A stretch of DNA of 64,000 nucleotides, taken from positions 778,001 to 842,000 of the forward strand of contig NC_021171.1 in the NCBI RefSeq assembly GCF_000242895.2, given 5' to 3'. Position 1 is the first letter of the stretch. Every line of letters starts with the position of its first letter. The translations under genes and the position numbers were made by a program. This document shows positions 35,370 through 44,027 of this stretch, one piece after another. The notes beneath the pieces were generated by a model. That model did not search any database and was not told the DNA's origin. It saw only the letters and a list, made by a program, of their open reading frames with translations. Origin of the DNA: Bacillus sp. 1NLA3E. GTDB lineage: Bacteria; Bacillota; Bacilli; Bacillales; Cytobacillaceae.

Positions 35370-36404
35370 TTGATGTGGAAAAAATGGATTTTTGTTTTTT
35401 TAGGGGTTGTCCTCGCTATTTTTATTTTACCGCATAGTTTGCCACTAATTTTTGCACTTCTTACAGCGTTATTACTGGAGGGGCTGGTTAGTTGGCTAAT
35501 TGAAAAGTTACGATTCAGCAGACTACAATCGGTTATTGCAGTATTTACAGGCTACGTGCTTATGCTTGTGGTAATTGGATATAATACCATTGCAATTATA
35601 ACCACCCAAACTGTGACGTTGTCTGAGAAAACCCCAACCTTTGTGAAAGATCTTTATCGTTCTGCTATTAAACCATTAATTAAAAAATGGGAGTCATACT
35701 CACAGAGTTTGCCAAAGGATGTTATTGGGTCAATTGAAAATACTGTAGAAAACTCGATCAATTCGCTTGATTCATTCATGCAAGGAATGGTTCAAGCCAT
35801 TATAAATTTTTTAACCGTGATTCCAGGTTTTTTAATCGAGTTTTTAATTTACTTAGTGGCTCTATTTTTGATCAGTCTTGAACTTCCAAAGTTGAAAGTT
35901 AAGCTAGATAATTATTTAACTGACCAAACGAAAAAGAAGTTTTATTTAGTTACAACCCAATTGAGCAAGGCTGGTATAGGATTTATTAAAGCACAAATTA
36001 TCCTAAGTTTTATAACATTTACTATGGCTTTTGTCGGCTTAACTATATTACGCGTTCCATACACAGCCTTGCTTTCATTGTTAATCGTCGTTGTAGATAT
36101 TTTACCAATTCTGGGGACAGGGTCTGTTTTGGTTCCATGGGCTGTGGTAGCTATTCTTCAAGATAATTCTTTTTTAGGAATTGGACTGATCATCTTGTTT
36201 TTTGTAATCACGATCGTTAGAAGGATTATTGAGCCTAAGGTGTACTCAAGTAGTTTGGGAATTTCCCCGCTTGCTTCACTTATTAGTTTATATATCGGCT
36301 TTAAGTTGCTAGGTATAGTAGGAGTGTTTCTAGGACCAGCAGTGGTAATTGTTTATGACACGTTAAAAAAGGCCAACATCATTAAAATGAATTTTAAAAT
36401 TTAA
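35370..36404 (+). CDS. AI-2E family permease, YtvI-like
   Basis: 344 residues with about seven hydrophobic segments and the family pattern LVALFLISLELPKLK, VVDILPILGTGSVLVPWA and GISPLASLISLYIGFKLLGIVGVFLGP. The family includes the sporulation integral membrane protein YtvI and putative exporters; substrate not known. AAGGAGA sits upstream; both TTG 35370 and ATG 35373 are usable. A terminator follows directly. Confidence 0.85.
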   Translation: MMWKKWIFVFLGVVLAIFILPHSLPLIFALLTALLLEGLVSWLIEKLRFSRLQSVIAVFTGYVLMLVVIGYNTIAIITTQTVTLSEKTPTFVKDLYRSAIKPLIKKWESYSQSLPKDVIGSIENTVENSINSLDSFMQGMVQAIINFLTVIPGFLIEFLIYLVALFLISLELPKLKVKLDNYLTDQTKKKFYLVTTQLSKAGIGFIKAQIILSFITFTMAFVGLTILRVPYTALLSLLIVVVDILPILGTGSVLVPWAVVAILQDNSFLGIGLIILFFVITIVRRIIEPKVYSSSLGISPLASLISLYIGFKLLGIVGVFLGPAVVIVYDTLKKANIIKMNFKI

Positions 36405-36412
36405 TATCATAT

Positions 36413-36450
36413 AAAAATGAGGTGACTCTTTGGGGAGAGCCTCATTTTTT
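36413..36450. terminator. Terminator of the AI-2E-family gene
   Basis: AAAAATGAGG and CCTCATTTTT form a 10-bp stem with inner pairing and a T-run, 9 nt past the stop. Confidence 0.85.
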
Positions 36451-36459
36451 ATCGTTCTC

Positions 36460-37864
36460 CGACAGAAGACTCCCACCTCAAGGAATGTGAAGGGAGGAGC
36501 CCAATGAGTAGGTGGGAGATGAATGTCGGTTGGCGTTAGCCAAAACGTTCCTCACCATGGTATAATAAGAACGAATGTTCCTGTTTAGTGAGGTGAGATT
36601 CATGCAGGTCAACAAAGCCTATAAATTTCGTATTTATCCAAATAAAAAACAGATTGAATTAATTAATAAAACCATCGGATGTTCAAGATTTGTCTTCAAT
36701 TTTTTTCTAGGCAAACAAAAAGAAAAAGATGCTTATTGGTATATTGTCGAAGAAATGGTTCAAAACGGTCAACTTCCGATAAATAACTGGAGGGGCCAAT
36801 TCCTAAACAAATATGAAACATTAAAATCACTGCCTGAACTTAAGAAGCATTATTCTTTTTTGAAGGAAGTCGACAGTATTGCTTTGCAAAAATCGGTTGA
36901 GAACTTAGCGGATTCCTGTGGTCGATATTACAAAAAGCAGAATAAACAACCACTTTTTAAATCAAAAAAGAATAGAGTTCAATCTTATACCACTAAACAG
37001 ACGAATGGGAATATAGCTGTCATGAACAACTATATAAAATTACCAAAGCTAGGTCATGTCCGTTTTCGAAAAGTCGTGAAGTAGAAGGAAGAATTTTGAA
37101 TGCAACCATTAGACGAAATCCTTCTGGTAAATACTTTGTTTCTCTCGGAACAGAAATAGAAGTAGCAGAATTATCTAAATCAAACTCTGTTGTTGGAGTT
37201 GATCTGGGCATTAAAAACTTTGCCATTCTTTCAGATGGAACGATCTATTCCAATCCAAAGTTTTTCCGTACACTAGAAGAAAAGTTAGTCAAAGCACAAC
37301 AAACTATGAGCAGACGAACGATAGGCGGTGCGAACTGGTACAAAGCCAAAAGAAAAGTCGCACGTATTCATGAGAGAATAACGAACGCAAGAAAAGACTA
37401 TTTAGACAAAATCTCCACCCAAATTGTCAAAAACCACGACATTATTGGGATGGAAGATTTGTCAGTATCAAACATGTTAAAGAATCATCATCTTGCCAAA
37501 GCCATTAGTGAGGTATCTTGGTCGCAATTCAAAAGTATGATTGAATATAAGGCTAAATGGTACGGTAGACAAGTCATAACCGTAGCCAAGAACTTCGCCA
37601 GCAGTCAACTTTGTTCTTGTTGTGGCTATCAAAACAAAGACGTAAAAAATCTTGGATTACGTGAATGGGAATGCCCAAAATGCCATACCTATCATGAGAA
37701 CAGAGATATTAACGCAAGTATCAATCTTAAAAATGAAGCCATAAGACTTCTAACCGCAGGGACTGCGGGGCTAGCCTATTAAAATAACTGAAGGATACTT
37801 CGGTGTTCATAGGAATCCCCTTTTTCAATCAGACCGTAAGGTTTGATAAGGAGGGGTAGTTCAA
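36460..37864 (+). mobile_element. IS605/IS1341-type element carrying only tnpB
   Basis: The left part (about 36460-36535) contains a stem made of CTCCCACCT and AGGTGGGAG, as in IS200/IS605 left ends. The right part after tnpB has hairpins (TCAGACC/GGTTTGA inside CCCCTTT/AAGGAGGGG) and ends in TCAA at 37861-37864, the tetranucleotide cleavage motif known for IS608-like elements. There is no tnpA, so it can move only with help in trans. The exact left boundary is not resolved. Confidence 0.75.
36602..37782 (+). pseudogene. tnpB: tnpB (OrfB) RNA-guided nuclease, frameshifted
   Basis: Two adjacent reading frames (36602-37084 and 37096-37782) make up one TnpB of about 393 residues. The join is at CGAAAAGTCGTGAAG: frame one ends in a stop, and frame two upstream of its nominal start reads [15 protein letters not shown], so one A is missing from the A-run. 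Catalytic residues are present ([23 protein letters not shown]), as is the zinc finger (CSCCGYQ ... CPKCHTY). Apart from the single shift the gene is well preserved, so the damage is recent, or a sequence error, or a shift used in expression. Confidence 0.85.
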
Positions 37865-37885
37865 TGGCGTTGTTCTTTCAAATCG
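37783..37885 (+). ncRNA. Predicted omega RNA end and guide segment of TnpB
   Basis: TnpB guide RNAs come from the 3' end of tnpB and the right element end, with the guide from the flank. Here hairpins end at TCAA (37861-37864), so the guide would begin at 37865 (TGGCGTTGTTCTTTCAAATC). Inferred from family knowledge; no expression evidence. Confidence 0.5.
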
Positions 37886-38017
37886 GACTGGAAAGTCATA
37901 TTTTTAGAAAAAGCGAGTAAGCTAAATGAGTTGATAAGCAGATGGTTTTACAATTTATTCATATTAATCTAAATTTATCTTATTGGATAAATAAATAATT
38001 CGCTAGGAGAGTGTTTT

Positions 38018-38581
38018 ATGTTTGATATAGCTATTATTGGTGCGGGGCCCGCTGGGGCAAGTGCAGCACTATTTTCTGCCAAAGCAGGGAAAAAGACACT
38101 TTTACTTGACCATGGAAAAAGCATGACGGCAAGAGCGTGGATGGAAAACCATTATGGGATTGAAGCGATTGAAGGGCCAGAATTACTTGCGATTGGACAA
38201 AAGCAAGCAACTAAATTCGGTGCTGACTATAAAAAAGAGGAAGTAACAGATGTTCAGGAAGACAATGGAAGCTATGTGATTCAAACTGAACAAGGTTCCT
38301 ATAAGGCTCAACATGTAATTTTAGCAACTGGGGCATTAACCGATCTTGCTGAAAAAATTGGTGTGGTGACAAAGGCTGGAACTGAACCAAGAATAAAAAC
38401 AGTGGTAGATGTTGATCAAAATGGTAAAACGAATAAAAGTGGAATTTGGGCAGCCGGAACGATCGCTGGTGTAAGCGTTCATACGATTATCACTGCAGGT
38501 AATGGCGCAAGTGTTGCAATTAACGTGATAAGTGAATTAAATGGCACACGTTATGTTGATCATGATGTAATAAAAAAATAA
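38018..38581 (+). CDS. Short FAD-dependent oxidoreductase (thioredoxin reductase-like)
   Basis: 187 residues. The N-terminal dinucleotide motif GAGPAGASAALFSAKAG binds FAD, and NKSGIWAAGTIAGVS with HTIITAGNGASVA is the C-terminal FAD motif. Both the NADPH domain and the CxxC redox pair of thioredoxin reductase are missing, so it is a minimal flavin domain that needs another electron partner. ATG follows GCTAGGAGAG. It stands alone, with a terminator at 38596. Confidence 0.85.
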   Translation: MFDIAIIGAGPAGASAALFSAKAGKKTLLLDHGKSMTARAWMENHYGIEAIEGPELLAIGQKQATKFGADYKKEEVTDVQEDNGSYVIQTEQGSYKAQHVILATGALTDLAEKIGVVTKAGTEPRIKTVVDVDQNGKTNKSGIWAAGTIAGVSVHTIITAGNGASVAINVISELNGTRYVDHDVIKK

Positions 38582-38595
38582 TAAGCACAAAAGAA

Positions 38596-38623
38596 AGAGG
38601 GTGTCTGTAGACACCCTCTTATT
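38596..38623 (+). terminator. Terminator of the flavoprotein gene
   Basis: AGAGGGTGTC and GACACCCTCT form a perfect stem with a 4-nt loop, followed by T-rich sequence. Confidence 0.85.
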
Positions 38624-38629
38624 GTTGAA

Positions 38630-38844
38630 AAAGGTTATTATCTCGGCAAAATTTCATTTTGTTAGAAAATTAAATGCCAATTTTTAATATGAGATTGTCT
38701 ATGCTAAGGGACCTGTTGATCTCCGCTCCAGGTGCTTCGCTTTCCGCGGGGCGGGCGGTGAGCCTCCTCGGCGCTAAAGCGCCGAGGAGGCTCACCTGTC
38801 CCGCTGCTCCCGCAGGAGTCTTCGCACCTTCCGCTCCAATCAAC
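38630..38844. repeat. GC-rich palindromic repeat, copy C, with AT-rich left module
   Basis: 38630-38714 is the left module (TTTTTAATATGAGATTGTCTATGC), also found at 32941-32982. 38715-38844 is a full core in the opposite orientation to copy A, beginning GTTGAT and ending AATCAAC, with a central 38-bp near-perfect palindrome around GGCGCTAAAGCGCC. Short ORFs on both strands here are artefacts. Confidence 0.9.
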
Positions 38845-39418
38845 AGGGGGCAAATCAACCTTTAGAATTGCAGCACACCTTATCCAACCTAGCTAAATGT
38901 GTTGCAATTTTTTTTATGTTTTGGAAGGCTGCAGTAAGGAGAGCCTGTTCACTTATATTCTTAAATCCTCGTAACCGGCAGGAGCGAAGCCCATGCAGCT
39001 TCGCTCAATTTTTTCTTTTCTAAATTTATAAAGCATTTTTCCTGATTTAGATAAGCGATTCTCCTTTTCTTTTAATGGCTTTTTCCGTGTTTGATTCTCC
39101 TATTGCTTTGTTCAAGTCATCAAAATATTCCTGAGTCCTTGAATTTCAAACCTAAAAACCAACGGTAGGGGACGTTTGTTCTTATTTCCCGTTCAGAACG
39201 AATGCCATAAAGATAACCAATGAACATCATTTAAAAAAGAATAAGGGGATCAGTAGGCGTCCGTTTTGAAGCGCCTGGAACGGAAATCAACAGACCTATT
39301 GAAGAGCCTATAAATAAATAATCATTAATAATATCTCAATAAATTAACGCGGTGAATTATTAATTTTTTTAGGTAAAATAATAGACTGCCGAGAGTTTCC
39401 CGACAGCCGCTTTCTTTT
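38845..39418. other. Intergenic stretch with hairpins and repeat fragments
   Basis: It holds a hairpin TTGCAGCACAC/GTGTTGCAA with T-run (about 38867-38913), a second hairpin GAGCGAAGC/GCTTCGCTC with T-run (about 38981-39012), a short core fragment (39269-39291; GCGCCTGGAACGGAAATCAAC, copy D) and a right module ending AGACTGCCGAGAGTTTCCCGAC like that at 33119. No gene is evident. Confidence 0.7.
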
Positions 39419-40408
39419 TTAAAAAATTGCATTTAATATAAAATATATTAAGCCGGCTACTAATGCTGATATTGGTAAGGTAATAACCCAGGTAATCAAC
39501 ATCCGTTGTGCAGTTCCCCATTTAACCCCTTTTAAACGGTGGGAGGAACCTACTCCTAGAATAGAGGAGGAGATGACATGTGTTGTACTAACAGGAAGAT
39601 GAATATACGTTGCACCAAAAATAATCATTGCACCTGTTAAATCGGCAGCTACCCCGTTTACTGGGCGAATTTTCATGATTTTCCCGCCAACTGTTTTAAT
39701 GATCTTCCATCCCCCGATTGATGTTCCAAGTCCCATGGAGATAGCACAGGCAATTTGCACCCACAATTGAATATCGTCGGAGGATTGATAGTTATTAGCA
39801 ATCAAGGCCATCGTGATAATTCCCATTGCCTTTTGTGCATCGTTAGTCCCGTGTGTATAGGCCTGCAAGGCAGCAGTCCCAATCTGAAAGAAGCGGAAAT
39901 TTCGGTTGGTTTTCGTTAAGTTTAAATTTTTAAAAACAATCTTAAAAATGGTATAAACAGCATAACCAACAGCAAATGCTAAAATTGGCGATAAAATTAA
40001 TGCTTCAATGATCTTTATAAATCCGGCATAGTTTAATGAGCTAAACCCGGCAGCTGCAATAGCAGCACCGGCAATTGATCCGATAATCGCATGAGACGAG
40101 CTACTTGGAATACCAAAATACCAAGTTAGTAAGTTCCATATAATAGCAGCGATTAAAGCAGCAAGAATAACTGTTGGACCATTATGGAGTGTAAAAGGAT
40201 CAACAATATCTTTGGTGATTGTTTTGGCAACTCCGGTAAAAGAAATAGCACCTAGAAAGTTCATACAAGCAGCTAAAATAATCGCATGTCTGGGCTTAAG
40301 GGCTTTAGTCGAAACCGATGTTGCAATGGCATTAGCTGTATCGTGAAACCCATTAATAAAATCAAATGCAAGGGCACATACAACAATAAGTATTGTGATA
40401 ATTAACAT
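39419..40408 (-). CDS. pit: Inorganic phosphate transporter, PiT family
   Basis: 329 residues with about ten membrane helices. The PiT signature is present twice: FDFINGFHDTANAIATSVSTKAL at the N-terminus and AYTHGTNDAQKAMGII in the middle, with MNFLGAISFTGVAKTI and HVISSSILGVGSSHR. It imports phosphate (metal-phosphate) with protons. It is 12 bp downstream of the DUF47 gene, the usual PiT accessory, so they form a two-gene operon like ykaA-pit. Confidence 0.95.
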   Translation of the reverse strand: MLIITILIVVCALAFDFINGFHDTANAIATSVSTKALKPRHAIILAACMNFLGAISFTGVAKTITKDIVDPFTLHNGPTVILAALIAAIIWNLLTWYFGIPSSSSHAIIGSIAGAAIAAAGFSSLNYAGFIKIIEALILSPILAFAVGYAVYTIFKIVFKNLNLTKTNRNFRFFQIGTAALQAYTHGTNDAQKAMGIITMALIANNYQSSDDIQLWVQIACAISMGLGTSIGGWKIIKTVGGKIMKIRPVNGVAADLTGAMIIFGATYIHLPVSTTHVISSSILGVGSSHRLKGVKWGTAQRMLITWVITLPISALVAGLIYFILNAIF

Positions 40409-40420
40409 TGAGTCGGCTCC

Positions 40421-41038
40421 TTACGCATTTTTCATGATAATGGTTTCAAGTGTATTGGCTACAGCTTGGCAATAATCAGCAATATCTTCAAGGGTTTCAT
40501 ATATTTCTTTATATTGAATAATGCGGATAGGATCTTTTTCAGTGGCAAATAGATGCTTAATCGATTGGCGTAGAATCCCATCACAGGTTGATTCATAATC
40601 TTTAATTTTGATGGCATGGTCTCTAATATTAAGCAGTTTTTTTGTTGAAAGCAATTCAACTGCTTGATCGATTTCAATGGCAGCATTACGGATCGCATCG
40701 ACAAATTTAATCATGAAGTTGTCAGCTTCAGTTATGGAATACATTTCAAACAATGCAGCACATCCTTCAATTCCGTCAAGGACATCATCCATGCTCATCG
40801 CTAAATGTAAAATATCTTCTCGCTCAATTGGTGTAATAAAGGCATTATTTAAATCAACTGTTACCTCATGAATGAAAGAATCTCCTTTTGTTTCATACTC
40901 CTTCATTTTTTCTGCGAAAATTTTTAAATCACTAACGTTTTTAAGCTTATAGTCAGCGAAAAAATCGGCGCTTTCTTTTAAATTTGCAGAAATATTACAT
41001 AAAATAATAGCGAACTTATCTTTCTTTTTAAAAACCAT
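40421..41038 (-). CDS. ykaA: DUF47 (PhoU-like) accessory of PiT transporter
   Basis: 205 residues, all-helical and PhoU-like, with the family metal-site patterns KEYETKGDSFIHEV and HAIKIKDYESTCDGIL (ExxxD-type). DUF47 proteins modulate PiT transporters. It is the first gene of the pit operon, with GGGGGTAC-type ribosome site before ATG 41038. Confidence 0.93.
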   Translation of the reverse strand: MVFKKKDKFAIILCNISANLKESADFFADYKLKNVSDLKIFAEKMKEYETKGDSFIHEVTVDLNNAFITPIEREDILHLAMSMDDVLDGIEGCAALFEMYSITEADNFMIKFVDAIRNAAIEIDQAVELLSTKKLLNIRDHAIKIKDYESTCDGILRQSIKHLFATEKDPIRIIQYKEIYETLEDIADYCQAVANTLETIIMKNA

Positions 41039-41234
41039 GGTTGTACCCCCAATTAATTTTGCTAATATAAAAATATCCTAACCGAATTATTGTAGCTGAA
41101 AATTGTCGAAAAAGAAAAGGGTATGTAAACAAAATTTACAAAATCTTAATATTAGACTGTTTTGTAAAGAAATTATTAAGAAACTACCTACTAAAAGGAA
41201 TGTAAGTTTAACGTTCCCAAAGGAGTTTAAAAGT

Positions 41235-41294
41235 ATGAGCAAAACTAATGATAGCGTTTCTTTACTTTATAGGCCTATTAAGCCTTTTCAATAA
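41235..41294 (+). CDS. Possible 19-residue peptide
   Basis: ATG 41235 follows AAAGGAG at 9 nt; the product is MSKTNDSVSLLYRPIKPFQ. The ribosome site is good, the length is at the limit of detection, and no family is recognised. A hairpin at 41316-41344 follows. Nothing else is seen in the 41039-41360 gap. Confidence 0.25.
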   Translation: MSKTNDSVSLLYRPIKPFQ

Positions 41295-41315
41295 ACAAAT
41301 GAGACTAGACCAAAT

Positions 41316-41344
41316 CAAGAGTCACCTCGAAATGGGGACTCTTG
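41316..41344. terminator. Hairpin between yhcT and the small ORF
   Basis: CAAGAGTC and GACTCTTG pair with inner CC/GG extension. There is no strong T-run in the minus direction, so termination of yhcT here is uncertain. Confidence 0.4.
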
Positions 41345-41360
41345 AATCGGTTAGCCTTTT

Positions 41361-42263
41361 TTAAATACCCGGAAATATTGGTGGGTCATCTAAAAATGGT
41401 GCTAAGACTTCAATTGGTTCTCCAGTAAAGGGATGAATAAATGTAAGGTTAACTGCATGGAGAGCCGGTCTTAAGAAAATAGGATTTCCTCCATACAATG
41501 TATCACCCGTGATCGGGTGCCCGATATCACTAAGATGAACACGAATTTGATGTGTTCTTCCAGTATCTAAATCACATTGGATCAGGGAATAGTTCTTATT
41601 TTGAAAGGTATTGAGTACTTTGTAATGGGTAACCGCTTTTTGCCCAGTAGGTGATACCCTTCTTTTGGTTGGATGGTGCCGGTCTCTACCAATCGGTGCA
41701 TCAATCGTTCCTTGCTTTTTCTTCATGATCCCATCAGTTAGAGCTAAATATGTCCGCTTAATTTTCCGTTCTTCTAATAATTTATCTAGTATGGCTCCTA
41801 TAAAAGAATACTTGGCAAATAGAACAGCACCTGTAGTATTTTGGTCAAGACGGTGGATATGGAGGACTTTTCTAAACTCCCCCTTTGCTTGAAGATAATA
41901 AGCTACTGCGTTTGCGAGTGTATCCTTTTGGGTAGGCTCATTAGGGTGTGTGTCCATACCGCCAGGCTTGTTGACTACAAGGAGATGATCATCCTCATAT
42001 AGAATATTAATATCAAAGTAAGTCGGGATCACTCCAAAAACCTGTTCATTAAAAAATTGAATCTGAATTCGATCTCCTATTTTGAGGTTCTGATGCCAGT
42101 TTGCTTGCGTTCCATTTATGAGGACAGCCTTTTCAGTCCGAAGTTGATGAATTTGCTTTTTAGGCCCTTGCCAGATATCTCGAAGGATGTAATCTATTGT
42201 GTACCCATTCCATTCGGAAGGTGTCATGATTTCCATCCATTCCCCTTTACGTTGAATGTTCAT
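41361..42263 (-). CDS. yhcT: RluA-family 23S rRNA/tRNA pseudouridine synthase (YhcT)
   Basis: 300 residues. An N-terminal S4-like part is followed by the RluA catalytic domain with HRLDQNTTGAVLFAK (catalytic Asp), RTYLALTDG, QCDLDTGRTHQIRVHL and HPITGDTLYGG. It isomerises uridines in RNA; the exact site is not known. ATG 42263 follows AACAAGGAGG. Next to yhcU in divergent orientation, as the B. subtilis names suggest. Confidence 0.92.
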   Translation of the reverse strand: MNIQRKGEWMEIMTPSEWNGYTIDYILRDIWQGPKKQIHQLRTEKAVLINGTQANWHQNLKIGDRIQIQFFNEQVFGVIPTYFDINILYEDDHLLVVNKPGGMDTHPNEPTQKDTLANAVAYYLQAKGEFRKVLHIHRLDQNTTGAVLFAKYSFIGAILDKLLEERKIKRTYLALTDGIMKKKQGTIDAPIGRDRHHPTKRRVSPTGQKAVTHYKVLNTFQNKNYSLIQCDLDTGRTHQIRVHLSDIGHPITGDTLYGGNPIFLRPALHAVNLTFIHPFTGEPIEVLAPFLDDPPIFPGI

Positions 42264-42399
42264 TGGTTAAACCTCCTTGTTAATGCTTTACTTTACCTAA
42301 ACTGTGGTTATAATTACCACGCTATATCGTTTTCGAAATGTGCTATTCTTATGGTATCTGTTTAACAAGAATATATGGTTTGTTAAAGGTGGTTTTTTT

Positions 42400-42798
42400 G
42401 TGAAAATTATTTTTGCTTCGACTCCTGGGCAGGAAGAAAAGGTAATGGAGCTTGTTCAAGATATGTATTCAGTTATCTTTCCACGATACTTTTCTGATGA
42501 TGAGATCAAGCGGTTTGAGCAAAATAAAGTACTCCAGCCAGTTCAAAGTAACTTCGCAGGATTTGATACTTTAAGGGATGCGTATAAGGTCATCACTTGT
42601 TTACAAACAATTATTTCTATTTTAGAAATGATTGAGCCTCAAATCGAGTATAAATGCATTTTTGACAAAAATGCTAGCATGTTAACTGAAATGGGGATGT
42701 ATTTTCCGTTTGAATATAATCAATTTAAAAATCTCCGATTCATGAGAGAAGACATGTTAAGTATTTATAGTAGTGCTGCTAATCAATATTTAATATAA
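42400..42798 (+). CDS. yhcU: YhcU, conserved protein of unknown function (DUF5365)
   Basis: 132 residues from GTG 42400 after AAAGGTGG; a longer reading from 42304 adds residues that belong to the promoter region. The size matches YhcU (about 131). The product is soluble, with YSVIFPRYFSDDEIKRFEQ and MTCLQTII-like helices. Function unknown. Confidence 0.85.
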   Translation: MKIIFASTPGQEEKVMELVQDMYSVIFPRYFSDDEIKRFEQNKVLQPVQSNFAGFDTLRDAYKVITCLQTIISILEMIEPQIEYKCIFDKNASMLTEMGMYFPFEYNQFKNLRFMREDMLSIYSSAANQYLI

Positions 42799-42809
42799 CG
42801 GAAACAATA

Positions 42810-42838
42810 AGAGGCTGACAATGTCAGCCTCTATTTTA
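42810..42838. terminator. Bidirectional terminator between yhcU and the thioredoxin-like gene
   Basis: AGAGGCTGA and TCAGCCTCT pair with a short loop and T-rich flank; the hairpin overlaps the stop codon of the minus-strand gene. Confidence 0.8.
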
Positions 42839-43310
42839 TCGTATTTTCATTAAACCATGCCTTAAAGGCTTCTTTTTCATTATATCCAACAATTCTGGCT
42901 GTTTCTTTTCCATTTTTAAACTGAACAATCGTGGGTGTTCCTTCGATATTATAATCGTCCCAGCCTTGCTCATATTCAAGTACATTATATTGTAGTAGTT
43001 GTATACCCATTTCTTTTGCTAAAGGTACCACAATCGGAGCTGTCTTTTGGCAGTGGGTACATTCAGGACTATAGAAATACACGGTTGCATTTTCTTTATT
43101 AGCTATTTTTTTTTGTAAATCTTCCGGCAAAATTAAATTTGGATTGTTAGATGTTTCATTCGTTTGATCCCCTGTAATGGCACTTAGCTGTTCCTTTGTT
43201 GAAGTATTATCGGCTGATTTTTCCTTATTTTTCATATTAGTGTAAAAAGAAGCACCAGCAAATATAACAATAACTCCGATTAGAAAAATAATGACCTTTT
43301 TCAAATTCAA
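42831..43310 (-). CDS. Membrane-anchored thioredoxin-like protein
   Basis: 159 residues from TTG 43310 after AGGGGGAGA. An N-terminal helix (VIIFLIGVIVIFAGASFY) anchors it outside the cell; a spacer rich in N, T and S leads to a thioredoxin fold with CTHC in SPECTHCQKTAP and the cis-Pro in GTPTIV. It overlaps bdbC by 4 bp (TTGA), so it is the probable redox partner of that DsbB-like protein, playing the role of BdbA/BdbD although its fold is plain thioredoxin. Confidence 0.85.
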   Translation of the reverse strand: MNLKKVIIFLIGVIVIFAGASFYTNMKNKEKSADNTSTKEQLSAITGDQTNETSNNPNLILPEDLQKKIANKENATVYFYSPECTHCQKTAPIVVPLAKEMGIQLLQYNVLEYEQGWDDYNIEGTPTIVQFKNGKETARIVGYNEKEAFKAWFNENTIK

Positions 43311-43744
43311 TCTCTCCCCCTTATTTGTCTCCAAATTTGCATACTACAAATAAAAATAATGACAAACGCAACAAGAGCTAGAAGCGGAATAGTCACAAAT
43401 CCAAACCAATTGATATAATCTCCTGTACATGGTATTCTTCCGCAGGTAACTGCATGGTCAGCCATGAAAGGGACCTTTTGGAGTGAGTAATGGTATAAGG
43501 AAATACAAGCACCAATGGCTGATAGTATCATAGAGTAAAAAGATATACGATCATCCTTTCTAATGACCGCAATGCCTAAAATAATCACCATTGGGTACAT
43601 GAGAATTCTTTGATACCAACAAAGCTTACACGGCTCAAATTTGAGAATCTCTGAAAAATAAAGACTGCCAAACATCGCGATAACGGATGCTGCCCATGCT
43701 ATAAATAACAGTGATTCACGCTGTTTTTTTTCATCCTTTGCCAT
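43307..43744 (-). CDS. bdbC: Disulfide bond formation protein BdbC (DsbB family)
   Basis: 145 residues from ATG 43744 (MAKDEKKQ). Four membrane helices, with CKLCWYQRILMYP (CxxC) after TM1 and a second Cys pair CGRIPC in the TM3-TM4 loop, the two redox pairs of the DsbB family. It reoxidises an extracytoplasmic thiol oxidase using menaquinone. Coupled by overlap to the thioredoxin-like gene. Confidence 0.93.
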   Translation of the reverse strand: MAKDEKKQRESLLFIAWAASVIAMFGSLYFSEILKFEPCKLCWYQRILMYPMVIILGIAVIRKDDRISFYSMILSAIGACISLYHYSLQKVPFMADHAVTCGRIPCTGDYINWFGFVTIPLLALVAFVIIFICSMQIWRQIRGRD

Positions 43745-44027
43745 TTCATTTGCTCCCATCATTATCAATTACAAATGAATTATAGGGTGATTTTGGATGA
43801 AATGTAAAATATATTGTCTTGAATTCAAACATTTTTTTACTTTGGAGCCATAAATTTGGAAAAACTATTTATGTAGATACTGTTGTTTCACAATCGAAAG
43901 GTTAAGTATAATGAATATTAGGGACTATTTTCATAAGTTGTCATAATTACTCGGAAGCCTTTTAAAGGAGTAAGATAGAAAATAGCGAAATTTATAAGTG
44001 TAATACATATATTGGAGGTTACGAAAT

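Noticed and set aside
38670-38865. Reading frames of about 62-63 residues on both strands
   Set aside because: They fall inside palindromic repeat copy C; the same peptide-like strings (GAAGQV, AKTPAGAAGQ) recur in every copy and come from high GC and symmetry.
41103-41294. 63-residue plus-strand frame
   Set aside because: No ribosome site and AT-rich biased composition; only its last 19 codons, from 41235, have a credible start.
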